A stretch of DNA of 20,703 bases from JAJTHY01 sp964458795. Lineage in GTDB: Bacteria > Pseudomonadota > Alphaproteobacteria > Rickettsiales > Midichloriaceae. How positions within the stretch are numbered: position 1 is the first letter of the stretch; each line of letters opens with the position of its first letter. The notes below the pieces were generated by a model. That model saw only the letters and a program-made list of their open reading frames with translations, had not been told where the DNA came from and made no database searches. The DNA lies in the NCBI GenBank assembly GCA_964458795.1, contig CAYWJW010000026.1, forward strand, positions 1 to 20,703. Reading direction: 5' to 3'. Positions 13,820-20,703 of the stretch are shown one piece after another. A program made the translations under genes and the position numbers.

Positions 13820-16047
13820 CAATTTTCACCAAGCAGAACATCGCGTTTACCAACATGGTTTGGAGCACTTACTACGCCTTCGCGCTCCATGCGGTCAATG
13901 AGATTAGCTGCACGGTTATACCCTATGCGTAAGCAACGTTGGATATAGCTCGTCGAAGCCTTTCGATCCTTGAGTATAATTGCCAAGGCTTGATCATAAA
14001 GATCATCACCTGATGATCCAAGTTCACTTCCTTCAGCATCTGACTCATCATCGCTTATGGTTATGTTTTCTACGTACTCAGGTGTGCCTTGAGCTTTGAG
14101 GAACTTAGTAATGCTTTCAACTTCAGCATCGCTTACGAATGGCCCATGAACACGCTCTATCTTGCCGCCGCCGCGCATAAAGAGCATGTCGCCCATGCCT
14201 AGCAGTTGTTCTGCCCCTTGTTCCCCAAGGATAGTGCGGCTGTCAATTTTAGAGGTGACTTGGAAGCTTATTCTGGTTGGGAAGTTAGCTTTAATAACCC
14301 CGGTGATCACGTCTACAGAAGGGCGTTGAGTTGCCATTATGATGTGGATGCCGGCGGCTCTAGCCATTTGGGCCAATCTTTGGATTGAGCTTTCAATGTC
14401 TTTGCCAGCAACTATCATAAGGTCTGCCATCTCATCGACAATTACTACGATGTTGGGCAAATGCTTTTCTTCGATAGTTACGGTTTCATATTTTGGTTTG
14501 CCGGTTTCAAGATCAAAGCCTATCTGTATATGCTTTTCCAGTTTTTGCCCACTTTTGATTGCGTCTGCTACGGCTTTGTTATAACCATCTATATTGCGTA
14601 CACCAAGCATAGACATGAGTCGGTAACGATTTTCCATCTCTTTCACAACCCATTTGAGTGCAGATATAGCTTTCTTAGGCTCGGTGACGACTGGTGCTAG
14701 AAGATGTGGTATGCCATCATAGACTGATAGCTCTAACATCTTTGGGTCGATCATAATAAAGCGACACTGAGATGGAGGATGCATGTAAAGCAGTGATAAA
14801 ATCATAGTGTTAATTGCTACTGATTTACCAGAACCTGTAGTACCTGCAACCAACAGATGTGGCATTTTGGCGAGGTCTGCAATAACTGCTTCTCCTGCAA
14901 TATTTTTGCCTAATACTAGTGGTAACTTATCGTCACAATCGCGGTATAGCTTGGATTCTATCAATTCACGTAATGCCACTATTTCTCGGTGAGTGTTGGG
15001 TAACTCAATGCCAAGTGAGCTCTTACCAGGAACAACCGCAATGCGGGCAGAAATAGCGCTCATTGAGCGCGCGATGTCGTCAGAAAGGCCGATTACGCGT
15101 GAAGATTTTATACCTGCCGCTGGTTCAAATTCGTAGAGTGTAACAACAGGGCCTGGGTGAATTTTTGTGATTTCCCCAACTATTCCAAAGTCCTCAAGAA
15201 CTTTTTGCAAAAGTTTTGAGTTTTGATTAAGTGACGATTCACTTAGCTGGAACTTCTTAGACCTTTCACTCATCTCCTTGAGCAGAGATGTAGGTGGAAG
15301 TTCAAATTCATCAGGTTCAAGGCGGAGTTTAGACTGAATTTGCACTTTCTTGTCAGGAACCTTTAGCTTATTTATAATCTCAATGGTAGGTCGCTGTGGT
15401 ATTTCTGTAAAGTCAGAGCTTTCCTCTTGATCTATAGTCCCTTTATTGCGTGATATAACCCTACGTAGGAGTTGGTATACTAACCGTAATGACCATACTA
15501 GAACTAAAATTGCATAAACAAGCAGAGTTATAGCGTATCTAATGCCACGCATCACATGTCGTAATCTAAGATTAAAAGTTATTATTAAGCCTAACAAGCT
15601 AGCAGTTAGAGTTATGAAAAAGACAATTAGTGACTCATATCTTAGCTGTATCTCGCCAAGTATAAAGCTTCCTATCAATCCACCCAAGTTTTGTTTAAGA
15701 TGCAAGTAATGACTTATAAAGGCAAATGATAATGCAACTGCTGGTATTGTTAGCATCATGGCGCATAATCTTACTACCATTGCAGCTGGAGATCGCTTAA
15801 GTACTAGTTTAAATCCATAAACAAACAAAAATACTACTGGTATAAACAAGCTTAAGCCAAAACCACTAATAAGTGGACCTGCAATGTATGCTCCCCAAAT
15901 GCCGGCCCAATTGGATATTTTTTCAACCTCACCTACGCGGTTGAATGAGGGATCATGGCTGCTGTAACTTATGAGAGCAATAGACAAAAAGGTTGATAGC
16001 GCTAAAATCGCAATTCCCCCAAAATTTATGATAAATCTCTTTAGCAT
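13819..16047 (-). CDS. ftsK: DNA translocase FtsK
   Basis: FtsK is a membrane-anchored DNA pump at the division septum that moves chromosome ends and activates XerCD recombination at dif. At 742 aa it has about five N-terminal membrane helices (near 6-27, 50-82, 91-113, 138-160 and 171-194), a short linker (about 195-265, much shorter than in E. coli), then the motor with Walker A GTTGSGKS (402-409) and Walker B VVIVDEM (534-540). The C-terminal winged-helix gamma domain (about 680-742, ending SAPNHVGKRDVLL) is present; this is the part that reads KOPS sites and contacts XerD. The ATG has no ribosome-binding sequence, only a T-run. rnd follows with overlapping stop and start. A xerD gene lies 4 kb away in this window. 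Confidence 0.96.
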   Translation of the reverse strand: MLKRFIINFGGIAILALSTFLSIALISYSSHDPSFNRVGEVEKISNWAGIWGAYIAGPLISGFGLSLFIPVVFLFVYGFKLVLKRSPAAMVVRLCAMMLTIPAVALSFAFISHYLHLKQNLGGLIGSFILGEIQLRYESLIVFFITLTASLLGLIITFNLRLRHVMRGIRYAITLLVYAILVLVWSLRLVYQLLRRVISRNKGTIDQEESSDFTEIPQRPTIEIINKLKVPDKKVQIQSKLRLEPDEFELPPTSLLKEMSERSKKFQLSESSLNQNSKLLQKVLEDFGIVGEITKIHPGPVVTLYEFEPAAGIKSSRVIGLSDDIARSMSAISARIAVVPGKSSLGIELPNTHREIVALRELIESKLYRDCDDKLPLVLGKNIAGEAVIADLAKMPHLLVAGTTGSGKSVAINTMILSLLYMHPPSQCRFIMIDPKMLELSVYDGIPHLLAPVVTEPKKAISALKWVVKEMENRYRLMSMLGVRNIDGYNKAVADAIKSGQKLEKHIQIGFDLETGKPKYETVTIEEKHLPNIVVIVDEMADLMIVAGKDIESSIQRLAQMARAAGIHIIMATQRPSVDVITGVIKANFPTRISFQVTSKIDSRTILGEQGAEQLLGMGDMLFMRGGGKIERVHGPFVSDAEVESITKFLKAQGTPEYVENITISDDESDAEGSELGSSGDDLYDQALAIILKDRKASTSYIQRCLRIGYNRAANLIDRMEREGVVSAPNHVGKRDVLLGEN

Positions 16048-16061
16048 GCTAAAAAAAACAA

Positions 16062-16090
16062 ATTATACTAACTGATAAAGAGAATAGCGA
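16062..16090 (-). promoter_or_regulatory. Predicted promoter for ftsK-rnd
   Basis: On the minus strand a perfect TATAAT (16067-16062) follows, after 17 nt, a poor -35 candidate TCGCTA (16090-16085, three of six matches). Transcription would begin near 16055, leaving fewer than ten bases before the ftsK ATG, which fits the missing ribosome-binding sequence. The -35 region lies inside the inverted repeat at 16083-16102. Confidence 0.4.
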
Positions 16091-16102
16091 AGATTTGCTA
16101 TT
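16083..16102. repeat. Inverted repeat upstream of ftsK
   Basis: AATAGCGAA (16083-16091) and TTTGCTATT (16094-16102) are inverted copies with one mismatch (a G-U pair in RNA). The element lies between the O-methyltransferase stop and the ftsK promoter and overlaps the putative -35. It could end the upstream transcript, although no proper T-run follows on the minus strand, or it could be an operator for ftsK. Confidence 0.4.
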
Positions 16103-16139
16103 TTTCAACAAGTCAGATTATGGAAACTAGCTTAATTTA

Positions 16140-16787
16140 TTATAATGATATTTTGCGTGCTACTAATAACCCTTCTAAAGTAGGCAATATAACGGCTTCA
16201 AATTGCGGGTCTTCAGATATTAGCTTATTAAATTTCCGCATGATAGCGTTACTCTCTTCTGATACCTTGGTTAAGGCTTCACCATATACATTGCCAAATA
16301 AGAAAACATTGTCAGCAATTAACAGTCCACCAGGTTTTAGAATGTGGCTTGCATGCTCTAGGTATCTAATATAAGAAGCTTTATCCGCATCTATAAATAC
16401 TGCATCAACTAAAGTGTCAAACCTTGTTAAAGTTTCTTTGGCATCACCTACAACAAATTCTATGCGTTCCTCGATATCGCTACCTTGGATACGTTGTTTA
16501 AATAGAGTGACTGCCTTTTCAGTTCTCTCAAATGAATAGAGTTTGCCGTTCGGCCCTAACGCTCTAGCTATCCAAGTTGTGGAATATCCGGCAAGCATTC
16601 CTATCTCTACAGCAGAACGTGCATTAATCATTTTGAGTAACATATAAAGTATTTTGCCTTCATATGCACTAATTTGCATCGAGAATTCAGCATTGGGCTG
16701 ATTTTCAATAATGCTTAAAAGCAGTGGATCTTGGATTCCGAATAGGTCATTTATGTACTGATCACGTTTTGAAGTTGAGCGGGTCAC
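16140..16787 (-). CDS. SAM-dependent O-methyltransferase, family 3 (COMT-like)
   Basis: The 215-aa protein matches the cation-dependent O-methyltransferase family (COG4122), which methylates hydroxyl groups of catechol-like small molecules; the real substrate in bacteria is usually unknown. Visible marks are the SAM-binding motif VEIGMLAGYS (60-69), the acidic FERTE (86-90), VGDAKETL (113-120), and the metal-binding set FIDAD (D133) and IADN (D159, N160). It starts with GTG immediately after the TAA of the upstream carbonic-anhydrase-like gene (TAAGTG), so translation is probably coupled. No closer ATG in frame is better placed. It seems intact and cytoplasmic. Confidence 0.88.
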   Translation of the reverse strand: MTRSTSKRDQYINDLFGIQDPLLLSIIENQPNAEFSMQISAYEGKILYMLLKMINARSAVEIGMLAGYSTTWIARALGPNGKLYSFERTEKAVTLFKQRIQGSDIEERIEFVVGDAKETLTRFDTLVDAVFIDADKASYIRYLEHASHILKPGGLLIADNVFLFGNVYGEALTKVSEESNAIMRKFNKLISEDPQFEAVILPTLEGLLVARKISL

Positions 16788-17306
16788 TTAAACTAATCTC
16801 TTATGTATTTGACCAAGTTCTATATAATTAGTCTCAGAGGTATATATGTAATCTATCTCCTCTTGCTTAAGTGGGCGAAACAACTTTGCAGGAGATCCTG
16901 CCCATAGCTCTCCACGTGCAACCACTTTTTTTGGTGTAAGCAATGCTCCAGCTGCTAGCATACCGTGTTTCCTAACTTTTGATCCATCAAGTAGAACCGA
17001 TCCCATGCCTATAAATGAATGATCCTCAAGTGTGCATGCATGAAGGAGGGCTTTGTGGCCTACTGTAACGCCTGTGCCAATTATGGTAGGTCCATCATAT
17101 CTGCTTACGTGGATAGTAGAGTTGTCCTGGATGTTTGAGCCAGCTCCAATTCTAATATGGTTTACATCACCTCTTATTACGCATCCATACCAAATGCTAA
17201 CTTTGGATCCGATTTCAACATCGCCTATAATTGTGGCGTTGTCTGCAATAAAAGCGTCGTCAGCAATTTTTGGGGATATTCCCTTAAATGACCGAATGAT
17301 TGCCAC
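16788..17306 (-). CDS. Gamma-carbonic anhydrase-like hexapeptide-repeat protein
   Basis: This 172-aa left-handed beta-helix protein belongs to the gamma-carbonic anhydrase/YrdA/CaiE-like group. Repeats of the (I/V)xIG type run through residues 20-130, for example GDVEIGSKVSIWYGCVIRGD and IIGTGVTVGHKALLHACT. The three zinc-binding histidines of the family are present: H66 (STIHV), H84 and H89 (GHKALLH), as are R45 and D47 of IRGD. That makes metal binding likely; carbonic anhydrase activity is not proven for many members. The start is GTG at 17306, with AGAGG five bases before it; that sequence overlaps the topA stop region, only 8 nt upstream. It sits between topA and an O-methyltransferase in one transcription unit. 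Confidence 0.9.
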   Translation of the reverse strand: MAIIRSFKGISPKIADDAFIADNATIIGDVEIGSKVSIWYGCVIRGDVNHIRIGAGSNIQDNSTIHVSRYDGPTIIGTGVTVGHKALLHACTLEDHSFIGMGSVLLDGSKVRKHGMLAAGALLTPKKVVARGELWAGSPAKLFRPLKQEEIDYIYTSETNYIELGQIHKRLV

Positions 17307-17314
17307 AGTTGCCT

Positions 17315-19669
17315 CTAATTCTTAGTTTTGCTTTTTTTAGGTTTAGTAGGGCGAGATTTTGGTGCTCTAGTAGGCTTGCTAGCCTTTTCGCGAATAATTC
17401 GCTCTGCTTCCTTAAGTTCTATTGATACAGGGTCTTGTCCCTTTATCGATGCATACTTCCCGCCAAATTCTACAAATGGACCAAATTTGCCAAAGCTTGC
17501 TTTAATTGGGCCGAACTCTTCAGAGATGCCAACCAGTCTTGGCATTGAAGCGAGGCTCATAGCGTAGTCGAGGTTAACAGTTGCGAGGTCTCTGCCCGCA
17601 GGGAGTTTTACACGTTTAATATCTTTATCTTTGATAGCCTCTAAATATATGCCATAAGGACCGCGTTTAATTGTATATGTGCGTCCATCTTTGCCTTCCC
17701 CTATTAGATGGGGTAATGGGAAGCCTGAAACACTGCTTTCCTCTTCGGCCAACTCTTCTGAATTTGTCATATCTGGGATTCTTTGGATATGTTTGCAATT
17801 TGGATAATTTGAACATCCTAAGAATGGGCCAAAACGACCGTTCTTAAGTTTCATTTCACCAATGTTGCACTCTGTGCACTTATGTGCTTCGCCTTTATAC
17901 AAATAAGCACTTAATTTGCCTTCCATTTTTTCGAGTATTTCGGATCCCTTAATTAGCAATACTTCGTCAATGCGGCTTTTAAATGGCCCCCAAAAGTCCT
18001 TTAATACAGATTTGCTACTGGCTTCGCCATTAGATATATCATCAAGTTGATCTTCGAGCTTGGCTGTAAAGTCGTACTCCACATATTTTGCAAAGAAAGA
18101 GGTTAAGAAGGCGCTCACTATTCTTCCTTTTGGCACCGCCACAAAACGCTTGCGATCTAGCAATACATAACCTCGGTCCTGTAGTACTGCTATAATTGAA
18201 GGGTATGTTGAAGGTCTACCAATTCCTAGCTCTTCAAGCTTTTTTACCAGACTTGCTTCTGTATAGCGTGGCGGTGGTTCCGTGAAGTGTTGATCTGGTC
18301 GCATTTCAATCGTGTTGACTGCTTCACCAATTGTAACAGGAGGCAATATTAATTCCGTATCTTCAGTGCCTTCAGCTTTCTCTTTGATATAAAGCTTCAA
18401 AAAACCATCAAACTTTATGGTGCTACCGGTCGCACGGAATATATCCTGGCCACCAGAGTTTGTTATATCCATAGTTACCGAGTCTAAAATTGCATTACTC
18501 ATTTGCGAGGCCATCATGCGACGCCATATAAGTGAGTATAGCCGGTAATGATCAATACTTAGACTGTTCTTAACCTTTTCGGGTAGAAGTGCCATATCTG
18601 TAGGGCGAATGGCTTCGTGTGCTTCTTGAGCGTTCTTGGTCTTATTTTTGAAAAAGCGAGCCTTTTCAGGAAGGTAGCTCTTACCAAAATGAGAACCAAT
18701 TAAATTGCGCGCAGCATCAAGGGCTTGAGAGGATATGCTTACACTATCGGTTCTCATGTAGGTTATCAAACCTGTAGTCTTACCATCTACTTCCACACCT
18801 TCATAGAGACCTTGAGCTATTTTTGCAGTTTTTTTAGCAGAGAAGCCAAGCTTACGCGCTGCTTCTTGTAACATTGTAGAAGTTGTAAAAGGTGGAGGAG
18901 GCTGACGCTTTAATTCCTTCTTCTCAACATTTAAAATGCTGTATTTTAAGTTAGATAAACTCTTTACTGCATTGTTTGCAGAGTCTGCATTGTTAATAGA
19001 GAATTTTTCTAGTTTTTGGCCTTGGTATTGTATCAACTTAGCTAAGATTTTCTTTTTATCTTTAGTTGCGAATTCAGCCTCAATGGTCCAATATTCCTCA
19101 GATTTAAAGGATTCTATCTCTTCTTCTCGATCGGAGATAATGCGAAGAGCAACAGACTGTACACGTCCTGCTGAGCGGCTTCCTGGTAACTTGCGCCATA
19201 AAACTGGAGAAAGATTGAAACCTACTAGGTAATCAAGAGCTTGCCTTGCTTGTTGTGCCTCTACTAAATCCTCGTTAATTTCCCTAGGATGCGCAACTGC
19301 ATCTAAAACTGCTTGTTTAGTTATCTCGTTAAATACTACGCGTTCTACTGGTATCTCAGGGTCGTATACTTTTCTTTCCTTAAGAGCCTCTAGTAAGTGC
19401 CAAGATATAGCTTCGCCTTCGCGATCAGGATCTGTAGCCAGTAGCAGTCTACTGCAAGTTTTATAGTGCCTTACAATTTCATCAACATTGCGCTTAGATT
19501 TGTCCAAAATCTCAAAGCGCATTAAAAAATCTTTATCTGGTTGTACAGATCCTTCTTCGGACGGAAGTCCTCTTATATGCCCATAAGAAGAGATTACCAT
19601 AAAATCTTTGCCCAAGTATTGATTTATGGTTTTGGCCTTAGATGGTGATTCAACTACTAGTAACTTCAT
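17315..19669 (-). CDS. topA: DNA topoisomerase I
   Basis: Type IA topoisomerase, which relaxes negative supercoils through a 5'-phosphotyrosine intermediate. The Toprim domain opens with VVESPSKAKTI (E7) and carries ATDPDREGEA (D80, D82, E84). The catalytic tyrosine is Y304 in GLITYMRTDSVSIS, and NAQEAHEAIRPTD (346-358) follows. One four-Cys zinc ribbon is seen (C598, C601, C619, C625), then C-terminal Topo_C-type repeats (about 655-755), and a Lys/Arg/Pro-rich tail of about 25 residues. At 784 aa it is shorter than E. coli TopA (865 aa), consistent with fewer zinc modules, and normal for alphaproteobacteria. No ribosome-binding sequence is seen before the ATG, only an A-run. It is the first gene of a likely topA-carbonic anhydrase-like-methyltransferase unit. 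Confidence 0.97.
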   Translation of the reverse strand: MKLLVVESPSKAKTINQYLGKDFMVISSYGHIRGLPSEEGSVQPDKDFLMRFEILDKSKRNVDEIVRHYKTCSRLLLATDPDREGEAISWHLLEALKERKVYDPEIPVERVVFNEITKQAVLDAVAHPREINEDLVEAQQARQALDYLVGFNLSPVLWRKLPGSRSAGRVQSVALRIISDREEEIESFKSEEYWTIEAEFATKDKKKILAKLIQYQGQKLEKFSINNADSANNAVKSLSNLKYSILNVEKKELKRQPPPPFTTSTMLQEAARKLGFSAKKTAKIAQGLYEGVEVDGKTTGLITYMRTDSVSISSQALDAARNLIGSHFGKSYLPEKARFFKNKTKNAQEAHEAIRPTDMALLPEKVKNSLSIDHYRLYSLIWRRMMASQMSNAILDSVTMDITNSGGQDIFRATGSTIKFDGFLKLYIKEKAEGTEDTELILPPVTIGEAVNTIEMRPDQHFTEPPPRYTEASLVKKLEELGIGRPSTYPSIIAVLQDRGYVLLDRKRFVAVPKGRIVSAFLTSFFAKYVEYDFTAKLEDQLDDISNGEASSKSVLKDFWGPFKSRIDEVLLIKGSEILEKMEGKLSAYLYKGEAHKCTECNIGEMKLKNGRFGPFLGCSNYPNCKHIQRIPDMTNSEELAEEESSVSGFPLPHLIGEGKDGRTYTIKRGPYGIYLEAIKDKDIKRVKLPAGRDLATVNLDYAMSLASMPRLVGISEEFGPIKASFGKFGPFVEFGGKYASIKGQDPVSIELKEAERIIREKASKPTRAPKSRPTKPKKSKTKN

Positions 19670-19676
19670 TTTTTAA

Positions 19677-19705
19677 TTGCCAGACTGTTTTTTCAAATGC
19701 ATAAT
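19677..19705 (+). promoter_or_regulatory. Predicted sigma70 promoter for the 68-aa gene and xerD
   Basis: TTGCCA (19677-19682, five of six) and CATAAT (19700-19705, five of six) are separated by exactly 17 nt. Initiation near 19712 would leave about 27 nt before the ATG at 19739. This is the best promoter match in the window. Confidence 0.6.
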
Positions 19706-19720
19706 CTCTTTACAAGTCAA
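19692..19720 (-). promoter_or_regulatory. Possible topA promoter
   Basis: Minus-strand TTGACT (19720-19715, five of six) is followed after 17 nt by TTTGAA (19697-19692, only three of six). The -10 is poor. The site overlaps the stronger divergent promoter for the 68-aa gene, so the two would compete. Confidence 0.25.
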
Positions 19721-19738
19721 TATTAGCCTTTTTTAAGA

Positions 19739-19945
19739 ATGTCAAGAAACTATGCCCATAGCCGCATAAATAGACTTAGTGCAAATAATAGGCGCCGCAA
19801 TAAGAGCGGCGGCTATAAGTCTTATGTGGTTATAATAATGTTGCTTCTGGTTATTGTATTCTTATCCCGTGATATTGCTCCGAATAAATCCGTTATTGAA
19901 AAAGATTTAACAAATCAGATAAGGTCGGGTGAATTTATTAAATGA
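19739..19945 (+). CDS. Small single-helix membrane protein (68 aa), unknown function
   Basis: I do not recognise this protein. Residues 1-27 are strongly basic (NRLSANNRRRNKSGGYK), residues 28-43 are hydrophobic (YVVIIMLLLVIVF), and about 25 polar residues follow. By the positive-inside rule the N-terminus would be cytoplasmic and the C-terminus outside. A good promoter precedes it, while its ribosome-binding sequence is weak (TTAAGA next to the ATG). Its end lies against, or overlaps by 17 nt, the start of xerD, so the two are probably one operon. The coding reading is supported by promoter placement, the membrane topology pattern and the tight junction, not by homology. Confidence 0.6.
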   Translation: MSRNYAHSRINRLSANNRRRNKSGGYKSYVVIIMLLLVIVFLSRDIAPNKSVIEKDLTNQIRSGEFIK

Positions 19946-20703
19946 AGCTAATCTGGTAGAGATGTTTTTAGAGGTCTTGCTGTCTGAGCGAGGACTGTCT
20001 AAAAACTCAGCAGCGTCATACCTAAATGATCTAAGAAGTTTATTGCTTTACTTCAATCTTAAGGGAATTTCAGTGCGAAATCTTACTACTTCAGATCTAT
20101 CTAGTTATCTTGCGAGCCCCCAATTTAAAGACTGTAAACGTGCGACTATAGCGCGCAAGATTTCAACTTTGCGCCAGTTTTATCTATTTCTGCTCTCAGA
20201 GAAATTAGTAACAGAGAACCCTGCACTTGAGCTGCCACATCCCAAGTGCGAAACCAGAGTTCCAAAAGCTTTAAGCCAAGGTGAGATAGAAGACCTTATA
20301 GCAACAATGAAGGGAGTAGAGGGCCCTGAGGGCATACGCAACTATTGCTTACTAGAGATATTATATTCTACCGGAATGAGGGTATCTGAATTGCTAGAAT
20401 TAAAGCTTAGTGCCGTATTAAACCCAGTTGAGATTCAGAAAGATTATCAGGTAATTTTGGTTACTGGAAAAGGGAATAAAGAGCGTATTGTAATTTTTAA
20501 TAAACGAGCGCTTGAAGCTCTTAAAAATTACCTAAATATAAGATCACATTTCCATAAAGACACCCATACAGACTATTTGTTCCCTTCGCAAAAGCGCAGA
20601 GGTAAGGCAACTTTCTTATCTCGTCAGATGTTCTTCATAATTTTAAAGAAAACTGCCTTAGTGGCCGGAATAGACCCACAAAAAGTATCGCCACATAAAC
20701 TAA
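19929..20703 (+). CDS. xerD: Tyrosine recombinase XerD (partial, runs off the right edge)
   Basis: XerD, with XerC, resolves chromosome dimers at dif and is activated by FtsK. The visible 258 codons contain the N-terminal SAM-like DNA-binding domain (FLEVLLSERGLSKNSAASYL to about residue 100) and most of the catalytic domain: Arg in STGMRVSELLEL (R151), Lys in TGKGNKERIV (K181), and His in SPHKL (H256). The second Arg and the nucleophilic Tyr lie beyond the window. RQFYLFLLSEKLVTENPA favours XerD over XerC. The start is uncertain. GTG 19929, with AAGG four bases upstream, gives the N-terminal length usual for XerD and overlaps the 68-aa gene by 17 nt. ATG 19962 is the alternative and would begin directly at MFLEVLL. 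The frame has a stop at 19920-19922, so no start lies further upstream. Confidence 0.9.
   Translation, partial: MNLLNEANLVEMFLEVLLSERGLSKNSAASYLNDLRSLLLYFNLKGISVRNLTTSDLSSYLASPQFKDCKRATIARKISTLRQFYLFLLSEKLVTENPALELPHPKCETRVPKALSQGEIEDLIATMKGVEGPEGIRNYCLLEILYSTGMRVSELLELKLSAVLNPVEIQKDYQVILVTGKGNKERIVIFNKRALEALKNYLNIRSHFHKDTHTDYLFPSQKRRGKATFLSRQMFFIILKKTALVAGIDPQKVSPHKL

Noticed and set aside
19929..20703. Integrase marking a genomic island next to the vir cluster
   Set aside because: Sequence features match the housekeeping XerD, with no tRNA, attachment repeats or cargo genes beside it.

Overview
The window looks like a chromosomal segment of an AT-rich alphaproteobacterium of the order Rickettsiales (obligate intracellular). 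The main reason is an intact virB3-virB4-virB6-virB6-virB6 run: several oversized VirB6 paralogs directly behind virB4 are the hallmark of the rickettsial vir (rvh) type IV secretion system. The housekeeping genes around it (topA, ftsK, rnd, xerD, a gamma-carbonic-anhydrase-like gene) fit the same group. Family and genus cannot be settled from this sequence alone.

Layout. (1) 33-1045, minus strand: two overlapping genes of unknown function, one a predicted two-helix membrane protein, with a good sigma70-like promoter at 1073-1101. (2) 1046-1514: a non-coding stretch with several small palindromes and a 12-bp direct repeat, serving as divergent control region and leader. (3) 1515-11691, plus strand: the type IV secretion operon, with tight or overlapping junctions (virB3/virB4 separated by 2 nt, virB4/virB6-1 sharing ATGA, then gaps of 21 and 18 nt). 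(4) 11692-11998: non-coding. (5) 11999-12769, plus: pgeF, whose end overlaps the end of the convergent rnd. (6) 12749-19669, minus: topA, gamma-carbonic-anhydrase-like gene and O-methyltransferase in one probable operon, then ftsK-rnd (overlapping TGATG) behind a probable separate promoter. (7) 19677 to the right edge, plus: a strong-looking promoter, a 68-residue single-helix membrane protein, and xerD, which is cut by the window end.

How the genes fit together. VirB3, VirB4 and the VirB6 proteins form the inner-membrane and energy part of a secretion channel. The three VirB6 proteins share the polytopic core but carry very different, cysteine-containing N-terminal regions behind signal peptides; these regions are presumably extracytoplasmic. 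In VirB6-2 and VirB6-3 the part just before the membrane core shows a sequence pattern that I read as a LecA/PA-IL-like beta-sandwich, apparently once in VirB6-3 and possibly twice in VirB6-2. VirB6-2 also has a twin CX3C cysteine motif. These are the most interesting observations here, together with the unknown gene pair divergent from the operon. FtsK and XerD, both in this window, are partners in chromosome dimer resolution; TopA controls supercoiling. These are ordinary housekeeping genes.
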